Source: Asanoa ishikariensis (GTDB lineage Bacteria > Actinomycetota > Actinomycetes > Mycobacteriales > Micromonosporaceae). Taken from it: DNA of 64,000 nt. The notes beneath the pieces are model-generated. The model was not told the DNA's origin and ran no database searches. It worked only from the letters and a program-made list of their open reading frames with translations. Location: contig NZ_FNQB01000006.1 in NCBI RefSeq assembly GCF_900107455.1, positions 1-64,000 on the forward strand, in the 5' to 3' direction. This document shows, piece after piece, positions 60,158 through 64,000 of the stretch; the stretch's first letter is position 1; each line of letters opens with the position of its first letter. A program made the translations under genes and the position numbers.

Positions 60158-61174
60158 TCAGGCGACGTCGCGCCGCCGCATCGACCACACCGCGCCGAAG
60201 ACCGACAGCACCAGCACGGCACCGAGCAACACCGACGCGTGCTGCCAGGTGACGACGTACTCCGGTGGTTCGCACGAACCTTGCGCGTACTGGCAGGCCC
60301 GCCAGTCGGTGATGGTCATGCTCTTGTCGAACCAGGCCACGAGGTACGTCGACAGGACGTACCGGTCGCTGAACCGCACCTGGAGCAACTCGAACGCGAT
60401 CCGCAGGCCGATCTCGCTGACCACGACCGCGCCGATGCCGACGCCGAGGGCCATCGCCGTGTGCCGACCGATCGAGGCCAGGCAGAACCCGACGGTCGCG
60501 GCCAGCAGCACCATCGTCACGCCGCGCAGGCCGGTCAGGCCGAGCGACTGCCACACCCCCGCGGTGAGCTTGCCGAGGTTGCCGTCGTAGCGGCCGATGG
60601 ACCAGAACGCCGCTGTCCACAGGGCGCCGAGCACCGCGGTCAGGCCGAGCATCGAACCGACCAGCACGCCGAGCTTGGTGAACAGCACGGGCACCCGCCG
60701 AGGCCGCCAGAGCAGCAGGTTCATCATGCCGCCGGTGCTCCATTCGGCACCGACGAAGGACGCGCCGATGACGAACGCGGCCAGGGCCAGGATCGCCGAG
60801 AGCACGGCGAGCGACGGCGCGAACTCGTCCTGGAAGTTGAACTCGTACGGCATGAACTGCTCGGCCGGGTAGTACTCCGGCCGCGGACCCCAGTCGGCGC
60901 CGCAGTTGGGTCCGTAGCGGTCGTCGAGGCCGGTCTCACCCCGGGCCTTGGCGGCCTCGCACTCCGCGGTCGTCCGCTCGAACTCCAGCTGAGCCTGCTG
61001 GTACGCCTGGTCGGCCTGCGCCTGCGCCGTGGCACGCGACTCCGGACTGTTGGCGTGGCTGCTGATGGTGAACGCGATCGGGAAGATGGCGAGCCCGACC
61101 AGCGTGATGGCGAGGAAGATGCGGGTGACCCGGCGCTTGAACAGCCGGCGCACCTCGGCCTTGGGCAGGCTCAC
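60158..61174 (-). CDS. ABC-2 type transporter permease
   Basis: 338 residues from the GTG at 61172-61174 (VSLPKAEVRRLFKRRVTRIF). TM1 (IFLAITLVGLAIFPIAFTI), a ~90-residue charged coiled extracytoplasmic loop (AQAQADQAYQQAQLEFERTTAECEAAKARGE) with Cys, then five further membrane segments including AEWSTGGMMNLLLWRPRRVPVLFTKLGVL, the ABC-2 coupling segment. The start overlaps the ATPase stop by 4 nt, so the pair is translationally coupled. An exporter of unknown substrate. Confidence 0.9.
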   Translation of the reverse strand: MSLPKAEVRRLFKRRVTRIFLAITLVGLAIFPIAFTISSHANSPESRATAQAQADQAYQQAQLEFERTTAECEAAKARGETGLDDRYGPNCGADWGPRPEYYPAEQFMPYEFNFQDEFAPSLAVLSAILALAAFVIGASFVGAEWSTGGMMNLLLWRPRRVPVLFTKLGVLVGSMLGLTAVLGALWTAAFWSIGRYDGNLGKLTAGVWQSLGLTGLRGVTMVLLAATVGFCLASIGRHTAMALGVGIGAVVVSEIGLRIAFELLQVRFSDRYVLSTYLVAWFDKSMTITDWRACQYAQGSCEPPEYVVTWQHASVLLGAVLVLSVFGAVWSMRRRDVA

Positions 61175-62160
61175 ACGCCCCACCCGCCCTGCGCCGGCGC
61201 GACCGCGGAGTCGTCGACTTGGCGGGCCTGGCCCGCGACCGGCGCCGTCTGCGTCAACTCCAGGAAGACGCTCTCCAGGTCGACCTTCACCGGTGCCAAC
61301 TCGCTCACGTAGTAGCCCCGTTCGGCGAGCGTGCGGGTCACCCACGCCGGCTTCTCGACGTTGCTGACCACCAGGCGGTCGTGGTCCGGGGTGACCCGGG
61401 CGCCGGCCGCGATCAGGATCTCGGCCGCGACCGACAGGTCTTCGGCGGACTCCAGCCGGACCGTGACACCGCCGCCGGCGTGCTGCGCGAGCACCTCGGC
61501 GACCGCACCGTAGGCCACCCGGCGACCGCGCGAGATGATCGTGACGGAGTCACAGATGAGCTGCACCTCGCCGAGGATGTGGCTGGACAGCAGCACCGTC
61601 ATGCCGGCCTCGGCCAGCCCGCGCATCAGCGTGCGCATCTCCCGGATGCCACCGGGGTCGAGACCGTTCGCGGGCTCGTCAAGTATCAGCAGGTCGGGCT
61701 TCTTGAGCAGCGCGGAGGCAACGGCCAGGCGCTGCTTCATGCCCAGCGAGTAGGTGCGCACCCGCTCCGTGGCCCGATCGCGCAGGCCGACGAGCTCGAG
61801 CACCTCGGTCACACGCTGCTTCTGCACGCCGCCGGCCTCGGCCAGCAGCGACAGCGTGTCGTGCGCCGAGAAGTTGGGGAAGAACTGCGGGCTCTCCACG
61901 ATCGCGCCGACTCGTCCGGCGACCTGCGGCAGGGCCGCCGGCACCTCCTGGCCGAGCAGCGTCATCCGGCCGCCGTTGGGTGCGATCAGGCCGAGCAGCG
62001 TACGCAGCGTGGTGGTCTTGCCGGAGCCGTTAGGGCCCAGAAAGCCGTGCACCTCGCCCGACTCGACGACCATGTCGAAACCGTCGAGCGCCTTGCGGGC
62101 CCCCCGGCGTCTGCTGCGGTAGGTCTTCTCCAGACCCGATATCTCCAGTACGGCCGGCAC
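61171..62160 (-). CDS. ABC transporter ATPase
   Basis: 329 residues. Walker A LGPNGSGKTTTLRTLLGL, Q-loop VGAIVESPQFFPNFSA, signature TYSLGMKQRLAVASALL, Walker B LLILDEPANGLDPGGI, switch SSHILGEVQ. The C-terminal ~90 residues (VTVRLESAEDLSVAAEILIAAGARV...) form the DUF4162-type regulatory domain of CcmA/YhaQ-like exporters. The cytoplasmic motor for the ABC-2 permease encoded immediately downstream. Confidence 0.95.
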   Translation of the reverse strand: MPAVLEISGLEKTYRSRRRGARKALDGFDMVVESGEVHGFLGPNGSGKTTTLRTLLGLIAPNGGRMTLLGQEVPAALPQVAGRVGAIVESPQFFPNFSAHDTLSLLAEAGGVQKQRVTEVLELVGLRDRATERVRTYSLGMKQRLAVASALLKKPDLLILDEPANGLDPGGIREMRTLMRGLAEAGMTVLLSSHILGEVQLICDSVTIISRGRRVAYGAVAEVLAQHAGGGVTVRLESAEDLSVAAEILIAAGARVTPDHDRLVVSNVEKPAWVTRTLAERGYYVSELAPVKVDLESVFLELTQTAPVAGQARQVDDSAVAPAQGGWGV

Positions 62161-62229
62161 GTGCGCTCCCCGTCTCCCGCGGTCGGATCGCGCACACAGT
62201 ACTGGGTATGTAGATATTCGGATAGACCG

Positions 62230-63015
62230 CTATGCGTTGATCACCCGCACGCCTACGGCCCGGAACTGCTCGATCGCTTCCGGTGTCGCTCCGGAGTCGG
62301 TGATCAGGGTGTCGACCCGGTCGATAGGGCAGATCCGGGCGAACGCGTGACCGCCCAACTTGGACGAGTCAGCGATGATCACGACGCGCCGCGCCCGGGC
62401 GACCATCAACGCGTTCATCGACGCCTCGCCCTCGTGGTGCGCCGCCGCACCCAGGGTCACGTCGATGGCGTTGACGCCGAGCAGCGCCACGTCGAGGGTC
62501 ACCTCACGCAACAGCGCGCTGCCCAACGGGCCGACGAGCTCGAACGACTGGGGCCGGACCACGCCGCCGGCCACCACGATCTTCATCCGCGACCGGACGA
62601 GCAGCTCGTTGGCGATGTTGAGCGCGTTGGTGACCACGGTGAGCTGGGCACCGTCGGCGCTCGAGTTGAGGTCGGGGCGCACCGCCAGCGCGCGGGCGAC
62701 CTCGGTGGTCGTGGTGCCGCCGTTGAGCCCGACCACCATGCCGGGCTCGACCAGGGCCGCCGCGGCCGCGCCGATGCGCTGCTTCTCCGCGGAGTGCTTG
62801 GCCGTCTTGTAGCGCAGCGGCAAATCGTAGGAGACCCCGTTCGCCACGGCCCCACCCCGCGTACGGGTGATCATCTGCTGCTGGCCGAGCTGGTCGAAGT
62901 CGCGCCGGATGGTCGCCTGCGAGACGTTGAGGCGCTGCGCGGCGTCTTCCACGCTCACCCGGCCGCTCTCGGTCAGCAGCTCGAGCAGGGCGTTCCAACG
63001 CGCGTACCGGTCCAC
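62230..63015 (-). CDS. DeoR-family transcriptional repressor
   Basis: 261 residues from the GTG at 63013-63015 (VDRYARWNALLELL), SD AGGGGG. The HTH DeoR domain is intact: RWNALLELLTESGRVSVEDAAQRLNVSQATIRRDFDQLGQQQMITRTRGGAV (TIRRDFDQL is the DeoR hallmark), followed by a sugar-phosphate-sensing domain KQRIGAAAAALVEPGMVVGLNGGTTTTEVARAL ... ADSSKLGGHAFARI. It probably senses a phosphorylated sugar and represses the divergent SIS-domain gene; a perfect 7-bp-arm palindrome lies in the 188-nt region between them. Confidence 0.93.
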   Translation of the reverse strand: MDRYARWNALLELLTESGRVSVEDAAQRLNVSQATIRRDFDQLGQQQMITRTRGGAVANGVSYDLPLRYKTAKHSAEKQRIGAAAAALVEPGMVVGLNGGTTTTEVARALAVRPDLNSSADGAQLTVVTNALNIANELLVRSRMKIVVAGGVVRPQSFELVGPLGSALLREVTLDVALLGVNAIDVTLGAAAHHEGEASMNALMVARARRVVIIADSSKLGGHAFARICPIDRVDTLITDSGATPEAIEQFRAVGVRVINA

Positions 63016-63098
63016 ATCGACCCCCTGGCACGGACCCTGTAATTGCGTGCACACTAGTGCGCGAAACGGCCGGCAAGCAACGTCTTGGATGCGCACTC

Positions 63099-63115
63099 GT
63101 GCGCGATCCGCGCAC
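63099..63115. promoter_or_regulatory. Operator-like palindrome between DeoR regulator and SIS gene
   Basis: GTGCGCG-ATC-CGCGCAC, a perfect 17-bp palindrome with a 3-nt centre. Partial copies of the half-site (TGCGCG, GCGCAC) occur at 63056-63063 and 63090-63095. It lies in the middle of the 188-nt divergent region, so it could control both genes. Confidence 0.6.
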
Positions 63116-63203
63116 GCTTGCCGCACGATACGTTCTCCTGCACAATAACGCGCGGAAACAGCGAGTATCGAACTGATTCGCGCAAGCTCCGTGGGGGTGC
63201 TCT

Positions 63204-64000
63204 GTGACGCATGTCGAGGCGGAGATCGCCACCCAGCCGGCCGCCTGGGTCCGCGCGGCGTCGCTCGACCTCGGGCCACTGCCGCGCCGCGGCCAGCGGG
63301 TCGCCGTCGTCGGTTGTGGCACGAGCTGGTTCATGGCGATGGCGTACGCCGCCCGGCGCGAAAGCCTCGGCCAGGGCGAGACCGACGCGTTCCAGGCGTC
63401 GGAGTTCCCACGCGGCCGCGACTACGACCTGGTCGTGGCGATCACCCGGTCGGGCACCACCACGGAGGCTGTCGACCTGTTGGCCGGTCTGTCCGGTCCG
63501 TCCCTAGCCATCGTCGGCGACCCGGCCGGCCCCGCCGCCGCCGCGGCCCGCACAGCGATCACGCTGCCGTTCGCCGACGAGCGGTCGGTCGTGCAGACCC
63601 GGTTCGCCACCACCGCCCTGGCCCTGCTCCGGGCCGGCCTCGGTGAAGACGTCGCCGCGCTGGCCGAGCACGCGCGCCAGGCGCTGCACGCGCCGCTCCC
63701 CCTCGACCCGGCCACCGTCGAGCAGGTGACCTTCGTCGGTCAGGGCTGGACGGTCGGGCTCGCCCAGGAGGCGGCCCTCAAGAGCCGGGAGGCGGCGGCC
63801 TTCTGGACCGAGGCGTACCCGGCGATGGACTATCGGCACGGCCCGATCACGATCGCGGCGCCCGGCCGCGCGGTCTGGTCGTTCGGCCCGCCCCCGCCGG
63901 GCCTGGTCGACGAGGTCACCGCGACCGGGGCGCGTTTTGTGGGTGACGACGGTGGTGCCACGCTTGACCCGATGGCCCAACTGATCCTGGCGCAGCGGTT
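63204..64000 (+). CDS. SIS-domain sugar isomerase/deglycase-like protein (C-terminus outside the window)
   Basis: GTG at 63204 opens a frame through the window end (265 codons seen): VTHVEAEIATQPAAWVRAASL, then the first SIS domain RVAVVGCGTSWFMAMAYAAR, ITRSGTTTEAVDLLAGL and a second SIS module TFVGQGWTVGLAQEAALKSREAAAFWTEAYPAMDYRHGPITIAA. The EAALKxxE...E..RHGP sequence is the active-site segment of the GlmS isomerase domain and its relatives (AgaS, FrlB). Without the glutaminase domain, it is likely a ketosamine-6-phosphate deaminase/isomerase or deglycase. Divergent from a DeoR repressor, the usual arrangement for amino-sugar use. Confidence 0.88.
   Translation, partial: MTHVEAEIATQPAAWVRAASLDLGPLPRRGQRVAVVGCGTSWFMAMAYAARRESLGQGETDAFQASEFPRGRDYDLVVAITRSGTTTEAVDLLAGLSGPSLAIVGDPAGPAAAAARTAITLPFADERSVVQTRFATTALALLRAGLGEDVAALAEHARQALHAPLPLDPATVEQVTFVGQGWTVGLAQEAALKSREAAAFWTEAYPAMDYRHGPITIAAPGRAVWSFGPPPPGLVDEVTATGARFVGDDGGATLDPMAQLILAQR

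Overview
The window is chromosomal DNA from a high-GC actinobacterium, most likely family Micromonosporaceae (Micromonospora/Asanoa/Actinoplanes group). The evidence is strong G/C bias at codon third positions, mycothiol synthase (MshD), an orphan GlnR, a 'conservon' operon (sensor kinase, roadblock, DUF742, GTPase), a GroEL2-CspA-type neighbourhood, many apparently leaderless starts (a -10 motif 6-9 nt before the start codon), and AAGGGCCCCTT intergenic repeats. The genus cannot be fixed from the sequence alone. I see no phage, IS element, CRISPR array, rRNA or tRNA gene.

Layout. 1-3.7 kb: pstSCAB phosphate importer, read right to left from a clear 11-bp direct-repeat Pho box. 3.8-15.5 kb: housekeeping genes (DUF1772 protein, mshD, NodB-type deacetylase, glnR with terminator, membrane protein, LmeA-like protein), a Cys-codon leader peptide in front of a sulfurtransferase/sseC pair, a DrrC-type short UvrA, a NUDIX hydrolase and a Gfo/Idh/MocA oxidoreductase. 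15.7-19 kb: second phosphate cluster (Pit transporter, its DUF47/PhoU-like partner, PPK2) with another Pho-box-like repeat. 19-34.5 kb: ECF41-type sigma factor, DUF402, DinG/XPD-like helicase, VOC protein and HxlR regulator, AI-2E exporter, GroES-like protein, PrsW protease, HD and DUF4031 proteins, GlcD-type flavoprotein, GlpD, a membrane/subtilisin fusion and a tandem GNAT. 34.5-37 kb: groEL behind two tandem CIRCE operators, and a cold-shock gene. 37.2-40.3 kb: inactive-looking beta-lactamase-fold protein, GGCT, GNAT, hydrolase and MarR-type regulator. 40.3-41.3 kb: non-coding repeats, including ten perfect copies of a 14-bp unit. 41.3-47 kb: paaN, GNAT, a secreted CE3 esterase with CBM2, a probable small RNA, and threonine synthase behind a SAM-I riboswitch. 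47-50.7 kb: ABC permease plus a hydrolase-ABC ATPase fusion. 51-57 kb: five-gene conservon. 57.4-62.2 kb: Cdc48-like AAA ATPase, DUF3263 and an ABC-2 pair. 62.2-64 kb: DeoR-type regulator divergent from a SIS-domain protein cut by the window end.

The genes suggest three coordinated themes. The first is phosphate: Pst, Pit/DUF47 and PPK2, with candidate PhoP boxes at two loci. The second is nutrient and sulfur sensing: GlnR, a Cys attenuator-like leader, and a SAM riboswitch whose P1 helix overlaps the thrC ribosome-binding site. The third is protein quality control: GroEL under HrcA/CIRCE, a GroES paralogue, a Cdc48-like ATPase, PrsW and a membrane-tethered S8 protease. The least ordinary items are the SAM-controlled threonine synthase, the extracytoplasmic hydrolase fused to a cytosolic ABC ATPase, the membrane-S8 fusion, the candidate small RNA downstream of thrC, and the repeat/palindrome block at 40.3-41.3 kb.
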